DNA from: Gracilaria domingensis
Taxonomy: Eukaryota > Rhodophyta > Florideophyceae > Gracilariales > Gracilariaceae
Assembly (NCBI GenBank): GCA_022539475.1
Contig: VCMS01000017.1
Coordinates: 173,765-237,764 of the forward strand
DNA: 64,000 nt
Direction of reading: 5' to 3'
The notes under the pieces are model-generated. The model was not told where the DNA came from and did no database searches. It worked only from the letters and a program-made list of their open reading frames with translations. The translations under genes were made by a program, and so were the position numbers. Position 1 is the stretch's first letter, and every line of letters starts with the position of its first letter. Below are positions 41,801-54,300 of the stretch, piece after piece.

Positions 41801-43670
41801 AGCGGGGCAGCGAGCCCCGCTGACGGATATCTTCCACATGTTTTCAATTGATTTCGCCGGACCCCTCAGGGTGACGAGAAACGGAAACAGATTCCTGCTC
41901 ATTGAGGTCGACCACCTCACGGGATGGCCGATCGCAGTGGCAACTCGAACATCTACTGCAGTCGACGTAGTCAACTTTATTAGAAGGAAGATCGTCTCGC
42001 CCTTCGGCTATCCCCGCACGATTGTCTCCGATAACGCTACCTCCTTGCTCGCGTCAAGTGTCCAAGCTTATCTAATTCGTCATGATATCACTCTCAAACC
42101 GGTGCTCGCATACGCACCTATGTCTAATGGACGCGCAGAAAGAATGGTAGGGACGATCAAGAGGGCGATCGCGAAAACGATTCAAGATCAGAACTCTGAT
42201 TGGGATGAAGTACTCCCGGAGGTTCTCTATGGTTATCGCACTCGAAAAATGGCCGAAGGATATTCTCCATTTCAGCTCATGTATGGAGTACGGCCCCGAA
42301 TGCATCCATTAGATCCTCCTTCCCTGATAGCCACGCCATCACTTGATCATCGTGAGGTGGAACTACAAGCCTCCACTCTTAGGAGGACCACAAGGGTATT
42401 GCAGCAGCCTCACCGTCAAGACGATGAGCGCTGTGGACATCGGTTTGCTGTTGGAGACCAGGTATTGGTAATGCGTGGTGAAGCCCTTAATCCTTCGGTG
42501 AAATGGCCATCATTCAAATCGAGGTTCTATGGACCATGGCACGTCGTTCGAGCTAATCATCCTCGGTACATGTTGGTTTCTCCACACCGACGTATGTCCA
42601 GAAGGGGCATTCACGCGAGACGCTTAAGACCTTACCGTCCTAGACCAAGGCATCTGATCCCTAGAACAGTACGATACGAAAGCAATAATCAGCCCGAAGC
42701 GGCATGCCCGGTCGTGGTACAAGGAGGACCAAATTCAACCAGACCACCTGCTGACTATCTGAGAATAATTGTGGCTGGATGGAGACTCTCTGAATGGCTT
42801 TTCCCGGTCAGCACGAGTACGAACGATCTACAGAAGGTCGCATGGAACCTATTACATGTTTACCTTGGGACTTTCAAACGACATGGACCCTACATAACTG
42901 AGGGTCTTCTTACTAAGCTGGTCTCATTGACAGAAAGGGTGAACCCTTTCATTATACCGCTTGTGGGTCAGCAGTTTGTCTTTTACTACTATCACTTTGA
43001 AGAGGCTCTCTATGGACATCTTCCCCCGCAAAGAACTTACGGAGTAGAAGTGTCAAGCTTCCTGCAGCGGATTGAAGCTGGAGAGGCTTTCGAGATCGAC
43101 CTGGCATATGATCAAGATCGCGGTGACGTACCTCCTCCACTCCAGATTGAAGACACCACACCAATAACGCCGGCTCTTCTTGCAATGCCAATACTTGTTG
43201 ACTACGAAGTCTACAATGAAGACGTGAACTATCTGCAAATGGAAATTGGCGGTCGTAGGCTTGAGGACTGGCTTTCTTCACTTGATTGTGAAGACTGGGA
43301 AAGGCATCGCATCGTGTGGAATTTCTTTCACCTCTGTTTAGGCATTTACCTTATATACGGTCAGTACTTTACCCAGCACTCGCATGTGATGCTTGGTCGG
43401 TTGGCTAGGAGGCTCCATCCGCAAATGAACCGATTGGGCCCAGATGAGATGATCTACTTCATCTATCATTACGTGATCGGAAAGTACGGATACCTACCAC
43501 CTGCAGCTACCCACAAAGAGCAAGGTATGGATTACATCAGACGTATCGAGGCTTTCGAAGAGTTCTCCATTGACTTTAAACCGGATCCCGAGTACCCGGA
43601 ACCACCCTATCCATTTCGGTACACAACGGAAGAGGTATCAAGAGATGGACCTATAGCAACTTCATCATAA
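38826..43670 (+). pseudogene. pol: A-element Pol: linker repeats, RT, RNase H, integrase, C-terminal repeat domain
   Basis: One frame from about 38826 to TAA 43668-43670, broken only by TAG 41100 and TGA 41484. It starts with two copies of a ~75-residue module (38832-39060 and 39500-39740). Reverse transcriptase follows (FCVDYRALNQ; MPFGLMNA; YLDD at 40584-40595), then RNase H (about 41020-41390, containing the TAG where relatives usually have Gln or Ala). The integrase has an HHCC finger (about 41655-41780) and the D,D,E core (FSIDFAG near 41846; IVSDNA near 42030; GRAERMV near 42138). After the usual GPWHVVRA block comes ~320 residues with two copies of an unknown ~120-residue module. No chromodomain is present. 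Confidence 0.88.
42750..43590 (+). other. Duplicated C-terminal Pol domain of unknown function
   Basis: Two tandem copies at 42750-43110 and 43225-43590. Shared landmarks are DYL/NYL followed by RLSEWL/RLEDWL, VAWNLLHVYLG/IVWNFFHLCLG, a ~20-residue helical stretch, FYYYHF/YFIYHY, YGHLPP/YGYLPP, FLQRIEAGEAFEIDL/YIRRIEAFEEFSIDF. Predicted mainly helical. Position after the integrase C-terminal block matches where chromodomains sit in other gypsy elements, so a targeting or chromatin-binding role is one possibility. Confidence 0.75.
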
Positions 43671-43706
43671 GACTACATTCTTGGTCGCCCAAGCGTAGCG
43701 ACCGCT

Positions 43707-43719
43707 GAGTGGGGGAGTA
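43707..43719 (+). other. A-element polypurine tract
   Basis: GAGTGGGGGAGTA directly before the 3' LTR. Confidence 0.75.
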
Positions 43720-43897
43720 TGTGGTGGCGTTTCTTAGGGTGTGACGCGCCGTCCTTGGGACACCCCCAAAAAAAGGATTTTTTTGTCCTGAAACTTCCCA
43801 GGACACCCCCTGCAGGACTATTCCCATATCACATCAGGGAGATAAGGAAAGTGCAGCGTGGAAGCTGCACTTTCCCCCTCCTGCTTCCCAGCCTCAC

Positions 43898-44220
43898 GTT
43901 GCGCGCGTCGCGCCGCCGAGGCGCGACGGCGCGGAAGCTGGATGTTGCGCGCGTCGCGCGCCCGGGGCGCGACGGCGCAGAACCTGGATGTTGCGCGCGT
44001 CGTGCCGCCGGGGCGCGACGGCGCGGAAGCTGATTGTGGCACACGTCGCGCCGCAGAGGTGCGACAACAATGAAGCTCAATGATGAGCGCGTCGCCCGCG
44101 CTGGCGCGACGGCACAGAAGCTGAATGATGCGTGCGTCGCTCCGCCGAGGCGCGACGGCGCTGGAACTGAATGCTGCGCGCGTCGTGCCTCGGCGAGGCG
44201 CGACGGCGCAGAAACTGAAT
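43898..44220. repeat. 46-bp hairpin array, 3' LTR copy
   Basis: Seven units, same phase as 34651-34972, with about nine differences from it. Confidence 0.85.
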
Positions 44221-44323
44221 GGCGAAACAACGCAGAGAGAAGTGGACGTCATGCGCCGCGCCGTAAGAACCAGTACAATGCCAAACTCAGCTTAGTGCAA
44301 GAGCAAGAAAGGGTTAGGGAGTA

Positions 44324-44728
44324 TCAATCAGTCGACAACATCGCTTTGACAGCGGCATGAACGACATGGAGCGCACGCGCGCCGGAGGGAGAGCGCAGCG
44401 CCATCATCGAAAGCGCCAGCCTAACGCCAATCCCGCGCACAAATAGTTCGGGAAGCTCGCTAAGATTTTCCTTCAGCTCATCCATCGACACTCTACGCTT
44501 GAAAAGAAAGTCATACAGGTCCTCCTCACACGCGAATAGCTGGGCTTCGGTACATTCTTCGCCGTCGTCCTCGTCGGCGAGCGCGGCGTCCTCTTCACAC
44601 TCGATTGTATCTGCGGTTACCTCTTTAGCCTCATGTTCAATAACGCATGTCGATTTTGCAACCGGAACGTCAGAACGGTCCGTATCGTCGTCCGTAACAG
44701 TAGCTAGCACTTCTTTCGTGGTTGACAT
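44324..44728 (-). CDS. LTR antisense protein, 134 aa (3' LTR copy)
   Basis: Identical in DNA and protein to 35077-35481. In this copy the gene points from the LTR back into the element, antisense to the end of pol. Antisense transcripts that pass the LTR start would overlap pol. Confidence 0.7.
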   Translation of the reverse strand: MSTTKEVLATVTDDDTDRSDVPVAKSTCVIEHEAKEVTADTIECEEDAALADEDDGEECTEAQLFACEEDLYDFLFKRRVSMDELKENLSELPELFVRGIGVRLALSMMALRSPSGARALHVVHAAVKAMLSTD

Positions 44729-45877
44729 TGTAACAATGATGGAGAAAGAAGTCGAAGATGAATTTGGGAGGTCTGACGACGAGGTTAAGAAAGGTCTGTT
44801 TTGGCATGTGATATAAGACAAGAGGTAACCGGAAAGACAGCATGTTAACAAGTCCACATGGATAATACCAGAAGAAGCGGCAGACGCCCCCACGCCAGAT
44901 CAGCAATGACCAGTTAGAAATGAACATAACGAAGCGAGTGGAACCAATACTACGGTATCATGTGGAAGACGGATATTGCCCGAAGAACTAATTGAGAACC
45001 TAAATAGCCACATGAAATCTGGCCAACCACCGACCTACATAATGAAGAACCGTAGAGTGACATCACTCCCTACTATGGATATGGTGAGAAGTGCTAGGGT
45101 ATTTGTCAGGAGACGAAAATCAGACTACAACTTAGGGCATGCGCAACATCATAATTGTAGATATAAACCCCCGAGTTCGGGACCTCACCGCCAACTCGAC
45201 TCGAGCAGACCACTTCCCCCCTTGACGAACCCGCCCATCCTTGCCTCTCTCGCCTTTCTTCCTCCCTTTCCGTCGTCACCAACCTTCTTTCCTTTGGCAA
45301 TCCCATCTTCCCTCAGCGCAGTCTGCGCCTCTCTGCCACCAACCTTTCCCCCTATATTTCCTTATTCCCGGCGGCCCGGTCTCCCGCCGTTCCCTACACA
45401 GTCGCCTTGTTCTGCCCTCTATTGGGCTCGTCCCCACATTGCGATCATACCTACATCCCCGTTCTCTCGGACGGACGTGGGCAGTGTTACGCATTGCACT
45501 GGTTCCATTCCTGTCGCCACCTCGCCTGGTTGTTAGGTTTGTGGTGGTATCGACGACAGGATCGAACGCTTTAGCCCTGCTCCTTCTATTGTTCCGCCGA
45601 CAGCCTTGGTGTTTTGGTCTGTTGGCCGCAAATTCTGTTGTTGTGTTGGCATTCGGCATCGAACGCCGAACCACGCTCTCGTTTAATTACTCTCCCCGCT
45701 TCCTGTTAGCGGAGAGTTTTTACTATCTTGGGGTTATCTTGTCTGCTCCTGCAGGCATCTGAGCTACGTTAACTTGTCGCCCGTTTTGGGCTGGTACTCT
45801 CGAGCATTTATTGTGTCGCTCTCCCTGGGTTTGTCACCACCCGCGCTGTTTCTCCCAAAAATGGCGACCACAGATAT

Positions 45878-47441
45878 ATAAATGTCTAATGACTGACTAA
45901 CTAGCATATGCAACAGAATTCTAGTCACATGTAGTCATTTTTAGTACACATGGCCACAAAGACACGTTTCACTTTCATAACCACTCATAATCATACACGT
46001 GTGAAACATAATAGCTTAAATGCTTTTCAAATTAAGTTTAAGTTTTATTTTCACTAAGAATAGTATAAATAGTTTAGTAGTCGTTAAGATATCGCTTTTT
46101 GATTAATTTTGTTTTTGTTTTCAATATTTTCCTTATTTTTAAGAACTTTGTAAAAACTTTGAAGTTTGATATTAACATTCTTTAGAACGAATAAACATGG
46201 TTAGAGCCTAAGAAAGTTGCATGTATACTTGTATGTCTCAAACCATGAGCAGCGCAGTTTAATACCAAAGCAAACACTCTTAGAAAAAGGACAAAGAAAA
46301 TTGTGACTAAATTTGACTAACTACGAAAATTTTTACGTGAGTATGACTTTTCAACTGGGTCAAAATTCTAGTTACCAATACGGTGCTGATCAAGTGGCTT
46401 TAACAAAAAATCTTTTGCATTAACTTCTTCTGCAAAATGGTTGATTCTCTTTCATTGACCTTCAACAATCAATGCAAACGGACACAAAACCTGGAAATAT
46501 TAACGATTGTATTCATATCTGACAAAAAAATCGTTATTATCATTTATAGGACAAACATACTACTGCTCATCGCTGGCACAGTTCCCGAAAGGAGAAAGTA
46601 AGCAAGGCAACCTATGGTGAGACAATAGGTCTAAATAATGAAAGCCTCTCTTTCACATCGACATAAGAATAGATTTCTTAAATCTGGAGACAAGACCGAA
46701 CTAATGAAAAACTTCAAAACATATTCATCGGTAATGAAAAGTCACTGTACTGGATAAAATATCAGGCGCACATTAATAATATTCTACAAGATACGTTTTA
46801 CTATAAGATGGTTTCTGTGCATTCCCCACCGACTAGTTCAAAGAGTCGTTCTAATAACCGTTTTGGTACAGTACTGACGACATTAAATAAAATTCGTTAA
46901 TTATCTTGGAAACTCAAGATAAACCGCTTTTTTACATAAACGAATGGATGCCCTGCGCTGCAGCAGAGGTGATAAGTGTTTGAGTGTCATCATGTAGTTT
47001 TTTTGATTAGTCGCTGTTCTTATAGTGGGCATCTCCTGAAATACCAAAACGCATTTACGCATAATAGTGTAAAAAGGGTTTTGCGCTTCAGTTCACGTTC
47101 TGAAAACCCTTCGCCCGCACACTCGCCCACTAAACGCAAATTGCTAACGAAGAGCATTCATTGTTATGGCTCGTGAATCTCACGAGTCATATGAATGAAT
47201 TTCCTTCCCTCTGCCGCAAACCCGACGTTCCAACCAGATTTTCAACTTCTCACGCCCTATTCCCACTACAACATCAAGCTCTTTCTCAATGCCCACCTGC
47301 CCAAAATTCCATTTATAGTCACTGGGCCGCAAGCGCGAGAAACAGTTCAAAGATCTACTCACAAGACACGAGCAAAGAATCAGGCAAGGTAGAGTCATAC
47401 AAAGAGCATTACGGCTCTCTTCTCAATCTCCATTCTTCTTC
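45878..47441. other. AT-rich intergenic
   Basis: No gene, RNA or repeat recognised. Confidence 0.4.
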
Positions 47442-48420
47442 TTGTTCGGAAGTGGATGTGAATCGTCGTTTGTCCCACTAACAGGATTCAATCATGCCAC
47501 ATTTCAGTACTTGCTCGTGAAGTTCAATCCATTCTTTGATAGATACACGCCGCACTCTATGAACGGCTTTGTTAAAGCCAAGACCCAAACATCGAAAGGC
47601 AAGGCACGCCTTTTGGATGCGCAAACGTGTCTTGGTCTGGTTCTTGCTCAAACGAGAACTCGTGGATCTATAATGAGCCTTTAGTTGGTCTTGGATTGAC
47701 AACGAGCGTGATCTCGCTATACATAAAGTTCGGGAGACAAAAACTCATCCGCGTTTTATTGAAAGATGAGAATGCGTCAGTTCGCATACCATCTGCAGAA
47801 GACATGAGGATATAAAATGGGATAATTGAGGCAAACTACCCCTCTCTAAGAAAGGTGTACAGCTTTGCTGACGGTCTCAAACTTCGTCTTCAGAAATGTG
47901 GAGATCCTATCATACAGAGCAGGTACTACAATGGATGGACACAGGACCATTATGTTTCTAACGTGTTCGTTTTCAGCCCAACAGGGATAATATTAGCATG
48001 TGGTCTTAACACGCCGGGGTCTATGGATGACTCAACTGTTGCAGAAGCGTCTGGCGTGTATGAAAGATTGGAGAAAGCTCATAGGAAATGGGGTGGACGA
48101 TGCGTCATTGATTCCGCTTTCGTACGAGCTCGTTATCCTTTCCTCGTCCAAAGCACCCCCAATGTTGCGACATTAGCCTCCAAATCTGCCGAGCCGGAGC
48201 TTGGAAAGGAGGCGACTTCTCTAAGATAGAGTGCGAAATGAGGAATGAGGGCGTTGAAGTCCGCGTTCCCTAGAGTTCTAGACCGCATCAAATACGAGAG
48301 GTACGGAGAAAGGAAATTGTTTCTCACAGCAATTGTACTTCTCTTTAATCTTCGAACTCGAAGAGTTGGTCTCAATCAAATTCGCACGTGTTCATATCAG
48401 CACGGAAGAACGACGTGCAC
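47442..48420 (+). pseudogene. PIF/Harbinger-like transposase, decayed
   Basis: Blocks in order: FVPLTGFNHATFQYLLVKF; ARLLDAQTCLGLVLAQTRTRGS; SVISLYIKFGRQKLIRVL; the first catalytic Asp in SFADGLKLRLQ; YYNGWTQDHYVSNVFVFSP; GLNTPGSMDDSTVA; the second Asp in CVIDSAFV; then GMRALKSAFPRVLDRI; and a C-terminal LLFNLRTRRVGLNQIRT. This is the DDE endonuclease of the Harbinger superfamily. Lesions are one frameshift near 47685 and stops at 47813, 48227 and about 48239. The last two stand at the family positions RQSAEWGMRAL, that is CAG to TAG and TGG to TGA. Confidence 0.75.
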
Positions 48421-48449
48421 ACTCTCTTCTCTCAATTATGATCTTTGTC

Positions 48450-48767
48450 CTAGGATCTTGCGTTCGGTATACCGGTACTGCCGCCGCGATTGTTTTCCAT
48501 GTTCGCATTCGGCAAAATGGCACTGCCACTACGAGTACTCGTCATGTTTAACATCATCATGTTCATTATATTCTTGTTGTGGCGCAGATGTGCTTCCATC
48601 ATCCTCTCGAACCTCTCACACTCGCAAACAGCCCTTTCACGCTCTCGTCCGGCACGCTCGGCTTCCAAATTGCGTCGTTCCTGCCGTAATTTTTGGTCTT
48701 CAATGATAGATAATTTGTAAAGTGTAACAATATCCTCTTTTTCCTCTTCTTTCTTCCTTCGGGGATG
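48450..48767 (-). pseudogene. Harbinger companion protein, C-terminal fragment
   Basis: Minus-strand frame with a charged coiled coil (KLSIIEDQKLRQERR; RERERAVCECERFERMMEAH) and a Met/Asn-rich end, convergent with the transposase remnant 30 bases away. Harbinger elements encode a second Myb/SANT-type DNA-binding protein with such a C-terminal coiled coil. The Myb part is not visible here. Assignment rests on position and composition. Confidence 0.4.
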
Positions 48768-49249
48768 TACGAGACGACATCTGTTGAATATCGCAGAACT
48801 ATTATTGGCGGCTCGAGTCGTTTAAATCGCACCCTGTCCCACAGCCTCCTCTATCTCATCGGCATCTTTTTGTAACCCGTCATTAACATCTGTGTTCTTT
48901 GCGGCGTCCAGGTCGTTTTTGATATCAAAAACGTCATTGTCTTCAGCATTACGCATTTCAGACTTCTACTTGATACGTCTAATTACACGCTTAGCACACT
49001 GAATCTCCGGTGGACAATGCGAAGTTCCAGTACTTCCAACGGTGGAAACTGGCAAATTTTCGGCGTAAGGAATCCACATTTGGTTTGCAGGCTGGATATA
49101 AGTCACAGAGATGGATCTAAACGTGACGTTTTGTGTGAGTAAAAAGTGGTTTTGTATTTTTAGGAGATGCCTAGTGACGAAGATGCTTCAAGCGACTATT
49201 GTGACATACTGATCCAGAATTTTCTCGATTATAGCTTTTAGTGCTTTCA

Positions 49250-49458
49250 CTACGTGTTCGTCTTCTTCTTGTCTAAAGTAAGAGTAACGTTAAGCCCAAT
49301 TATTTTGAGTCTTTGTCTGGAGTTGGCGTTGGCTTTATCCCTATTTGTTCATTTTATTGTGCACATCTGCACACTGCCAATAATTTGGCTGGTACCCCCT
49401 GGCATTTTTGTTGCGTTTGTCACCACTTGCGTCATTCCGTTCAAAAATGACGTCCACA
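49250..49458 (+). repeat. Decayed A-type LTR end
   Basis: Ends ATGACGTCCACA at 49447-49458 and carries TTTGTCTGGAGTT, GGCTGGTACC and GTTTGTCACCACTTGCG in the order seen at the ends of the other A-type LTRs. Left boundary unknown. 48770-49249 shows nothing else. Confidence 0.55.
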
Positions 49459-49741
49459 AATATGTCACAGAAATAAAGTTTCCCGCAAGTCCCTGGCCGG
49501 TGCTCCAAACATGAAGTGAGAATTATCCACATTAGGGCACTTGTGCGTTACAAAAATGATTCTTGTTGTATCCTTGTTTCAACAAATGGGATATCAAATA
49601 CGGAACATATTTGAACGCAAATGGACAGAAGCCACGGTGACCGTGCCAATCACCGAGAATGTCCCTATCAGATAATATCTGAATATTACACAATTGTTTC
49701 TACACCGCGAATCCACGTAAGACAAGAACCGCCCACAACCG

Positions 49742-49838
49742 GGTACGGTTACACTGCCCCGGAGCAGTGTAAGAACTTAAATTACCCCGCAGCACTGTAA
49801 ATAGACGCAGGGGCCATATAAGGGTTATGTTACCCCTC
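49742..49838 (+). repeat. MULE left terminal inverted repeat
   Basis: About 97 bp, pairing imperfectly (roughly two thirds identical, best at the outer end) with 58049-58145. It contains its own perfect inverted repeat TTACACTGC/GCAGTGTAA at 49750-49773. Confidence 0.8.
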
Positions 49839-51339
49839 AAATAGAGAAAGAAGTTGATTAACCGTATCTCAAGAAGCTTTACTGAAAGCAAGGCAAAACG
49901 CGCACTCTTTATCTCTTTTATGCTTTTTTCTACCTATACTGCTTATCTGCCCTCTATCGAAAAGTTAAGGCAACATATAATGCTAAAACAATTTACAGAA
50001 TCCAACACATGTATCAAGTTCACGAGCTTTAGTGGTAGAGACCTAACAACAATACTGTTAAACAATAATAAGAGTGTTTTGGCTTCATCCGTGTTCTTTC
50101 TTCTCAAAACACTTTTTTTCTAAACTTCTACTTGTGGCGCAAGAATTTTAGAGTTGAATAGGATGGTTAAGATAGAAAATCGTCAAGATCGTAATGATTT
50201 GTCAGTCTTTAGGAGGTACAATGTACCCCGGATGGGTTCGATGTTGAGATTATAGCAGGCAGGCTCTAATGCAAAGCAATACGAGGCCTAAACAATGATA
50301 GAAGACGAGCAATTCTGGGGCATAGTGCTCCCCAAATGTTATTGATATTCAGTTTCGTGCTTGACGACATGCGCTGGTTCACTGGCGGAGCCATTGAGAA
50401 CGACATCCGCCACAGCCACAACCGAGACAGGATTATCTAAGACACAGGAGTATCTAGGATTCAGCAACGGTACACCTGTCTAGTTTCCAGCGGTGCACTC
50501 TCTAGCGAGAGATATGCTGAAATCCCCTCACACTCTGCGCCGTGTTCCAGGACGACGGCTGGTGAGCTCCCTGCTCTCCTGCCGCCATCGTCCAACACGG
50601 CCGTCAACTGCGCCTCCAGTGTATGCGCCGTTGACGAAGGCATCACCCACGACCGCCGCTGACGCAGGAGGCCTCAGCATTCGTGGTAGATAGGTGCACT
50701 TTGGTGGATGGTGCCGTCCAACGTCGTGGGGATCTATGTCTTACACCGTAATAGATACGCGCGGGGGGACGCCAAAAGATCAACTAACTTTGCACTGTGA
50801 CAGAATGTATCTAGGTATCTGTAGACACGTGCATCGATTCGCAGACTCACCTGGTATCTGCGCTGGTGAAAGATTACTTGTAGCCATACACGGGCACACT
50901 ACAGTGGCGCTGGAACCTCTCAGGTTCTTTTCAGCCCCCACGGCACTTAGTTAGGGCATTAATTGATACTACACTGCTGGTCTTGATGGCCCGATTTTCA
51001 CGCATTCTGGACGATGATTAATCCCTTGCCCTAAGAAGCGGCTTCAGTCAGAAGCACGTGAACAGCACGCACAAGTGCTTGGGATGGCGCCGTGGCACGC
51101 TTGTCGAACTGTTATGCTCGAGGAGCGAAGCCTTTTGTGTTCCTTCAGGCTAGGACCACGCCGGCAACCAACTGAGAGTGGGAAATCTTCTTCGACCTTA
51201 ATAATTCTCAAGCTTTTACTTGCTTTAAGGAGAACTCCCCCCTTCAGCGTTCCCTACCTTGATCGAAAACTTCGATAATCCTAATCGTTTCACTATTAGA
51301 AAGAGAAAACAGCTCAAGGAAGTTTGGTACAGTAGGAAA
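49839..51339. other. MULE interior, 3' of the transposase
   Basis: No supported gene; short frames near 50460-50690 lack motifs. Confidence 0.4.
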
Positions 51340-54300
51340 TCAGATCTGAGTTGCAGCCAAACGACCACCTATAAGTTTTCTAGCCGTTTGGATATATCTC
51401 TCAAAGCCCCTGTGGTCTTTGTCCTTCACATTTGTCGATTTGAAAGCCTTGCCGACCAAAAGAGTCCACGCATACATGCAAACAAGAACTCCACAATCAG
51501 TTCCGTTTGTAACAGGTTGCTCAACAAGTTGGAACATAATTGCGACATCCCTAGGAGCCAGTTCCTTCCAAGTAAATATCTTCCCGTAGAGCTTGCTGTA
51601 TTTGGCCGACATATGGTTCAAAGTGTCTTTGATCTGTTTCGATACTTTTTTGTTCCCCATAAATCGTGATCGAACATGAAACGGATCTAATATCCTGTAC
51701 GTCTGCGTTTGGATCTCCACGATACATAAAACCCAATGCGACTCATTAACATGCACTGGCCAAAGAATGTAGTCAATGTCATGAAATTGAAAGCCATTTA
51801 ACCACTTTTCGCCCCCTCCTATGCCGTACGGTCTGTCCACCAAGGGAACAGCGAATGTAGAAACATAAAGAAACCTTTTTCCTTCCGTATGAACCGTGGT
51901 CCTCATCATATGTAGAACAAAATCCTCAATGATTTTATCCGTCAGCCACAGTCCATCCTTCAAGGAACGAAAATCAAGTCGAGAGATATTTCTTTCTCCT
52001 CTAACGACAAATATATCTCTCGGATTTGTTCTCTTTTCTTCAGCATTGACAACATCCATAGCGCCGTTGTACGCTTCCAGAAGATCTTGAGGAATGTCTA
52101 ATGACGGCATTGAACTTCTTTCGTTGTTGTCAATAACCCTCCAACGCTTCTTGAGAATATTGGTGACATGCTCTTTGTCACCATCTTCGTAGAGCACTCC
52201 AAATTCCAATTCCCCATTAGAGTTATCAATATACATGATCTCTCCTGGATACCATTCCAAATCAAGTGCCCAAAATAGCTCGACCCTAGCACCAACTTGC
52301 AGTCTGTCCGTAATACCGTCTTCAAAGGTGTTTGGCGTTGCCATCATGTGCCTTCGTTGACTCACTTTACAGCGCAAAGGAATGTTATTTCTGGCCTTCA
52401 TGCAAGCCTTTGACAAGTTCAATTGCTGAGCTGTGGTTGAAGGGCAATCTTTGACAGAAAATCTGACACCATGTCTTTCATCTCGATGCTTCCGTGCCTG
52501 CTTGAGTTCCATAATTGTAGGTAAGCAGCTTTCATAACTCCAATGTGCTTCTCTAAAGTGATCGAACACCACTTTTGATTCTTTTTGAACACCAATATCG
52601 TCACACAAAGGGCACGCGTAGCCTTCAGCAATAATTTTCGCTTCAAACAGAGTAAGGTTTGTTTTGTTATTTCGTAGAGCTAACCGAAGCTTCCGAGATT
52701 GCCTTTTTCTTCTCCGTCGAGCTGCTCTCGTCTTTTGTGACAGAGTAGTATTGCAATCTCGCTTTCTCCAGTCATGTCGTCTTTGTGGGTTACGGACGTT
52801 AGCAACAGAGCTTCCAGTAAAACTGAGTTCGTAAGAGCTCTCTTCGCTACTCTTCTGTGATTGCTTTAGAGTATCATTTCCATTCATCTCCATCAACGGC
52901 GTGGTGTTCTGGAGGGAAGTTCTCGTTGTAGAGCCAGAGTACCCACAGGAATCCTCACTACTATGAATTTCTTCAAGCAATGCCGACAATCGGCGAAGTA
53001 GAGGCGTTTTTCCGAATTCCTGCCCAGAATCATAGTGCTGCAAATTCTTCGTTTCGTTTTCCAGCATGACTCCTAGCTTGTAAACAATAGCACCCGCGGG
53101 AAGCGCACTCTCGGAAAATGTAATATGTTCAGATACTCGTGTGAACACAGCTCGGATAAGGGAGAACGCTTTCTGACTTCCACCGTCGGCTAGTGAAATG
53201 GGAAAGTCGGTCTGTCGAGGCAGAGCAAAACGTTGACGAATTCCGCATTGCAAAAGCCAAATATCCAGCTGTTCGAGTTTCCTTGCATCCCAGTCGTCAA
53301 AGTTGTACTTCCGTCTGTGAGCAATGAGAAATTCTGTCTCGTTCGCTGGAAGCCCAAAGGGTGAAATCCATCGCGGAGACACAGATGTAAGAAACAATAT
53401 GTCAATGAACGAGTGATAACCTTTTTTCTTCATTGTTTCCATAAGTGTCTTTGATTTGTCTAGATAGAGACAGACTGCGAGTAGATGATGGCACGGAAGT
53501 CCCATGCGAACCGTGTACAGACACTCACAGGTTGCAGTGACGTCAGGAGTCTTTCCTTCAGATGGTGTTCGAGGGAGAATAACCCTCAAGTATACGTCCG
53601 TTCGTGACAATGTTCTTTCATTCCCTTCATTTTGGTCAAACGAATATGTTTGAGTTGTTGTACCAGCTATGGAGATAAGTTTGTGCTCATCTTTTTCGCG
53701 GCCTTCTAAACCGCTCGTCGACGGTACATCTGAGTCACTGGTAAACGTCAAACGCAAAGCTTCATTCAACAATCTGGCAATTTCAGTACATGCGTATCTT
53801 GATACTCCTAGCTTTCCAAGAAATGACGCACAATGCTCTCTCAAATGTCCTGGTGCCTCACGTAAAGGCAATACTCTCCATTCAGGGCACGAACTTCTGG
53901 ATTCCTTTCGTGATTGCCGTTCGATTAGTTTCTCGATAGACGATGCATAGTTCTGAAGACTTGTACTGTCCGCAAAGCATCGAACTAGACTGTTCCAACT
54001 TTCCGATCTTTGTGTTGATGATGCCCCGAGTGTAAGACAATCCTTGAAAAATACAGATGCCCAATGATTTCGACGATCCCAGACGTAAAGGTCAAGGTAC
54101 TTCCTGAGTTTCTCTGTCTTCGAACTAGGTGGGAACCACTTGCTCAGCAACTGCTTCCAGAGACGGTTAAGATGAGCTTCAGATATACATTCTCGACAAA
54201 GGGAAAGATCTGCTCTGAAGCCTTGCCATAACGTAGCTCACCCTTTGCTTCTCAAGATTGGGTTCACGCGCTTCTTCACTTGCATATCAAATAGGTGATA

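Larger units (their letters stand above)
34472..45872 (+). mobile_element. A-type Ty3/gypsy retrotransposon, complete
   Basis: 11.4-kb element with two 2153-bp LTRs (34472-36624 and 43720-45872). A perfect 5-bp target duplication GATAT lies at 34467-34471 and 45873-45877. The primer site abuts the 5' LTR and a polypurine tract abuts the 3' LTR. It encodes Gag with two zinc knuckles, protease, reverse transcriptase, RNase H, integrase and an unusual C-terminal extension. The LTRs differ by roughly 37 substitutions or small indels, all outside a ~1.06-kb core, so insertion was fairly recent. Coding is disturbed by stops at 37480, 41100 and 41484, a frameshift near 38830, and a one-base deletion at the gag start codon. 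Confidence 0.95.
43720..45872 (+). repeat. A-element 3' LTR
   Basis: 2153 bp, TGTGGTGGCG start and ATGGCGACCACA end, followed by GATAT. It is identical to the 5' LTR over the part equivalent to 35050-36107 and differs at 3-4% elsewhere. Confidence 0.95.
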
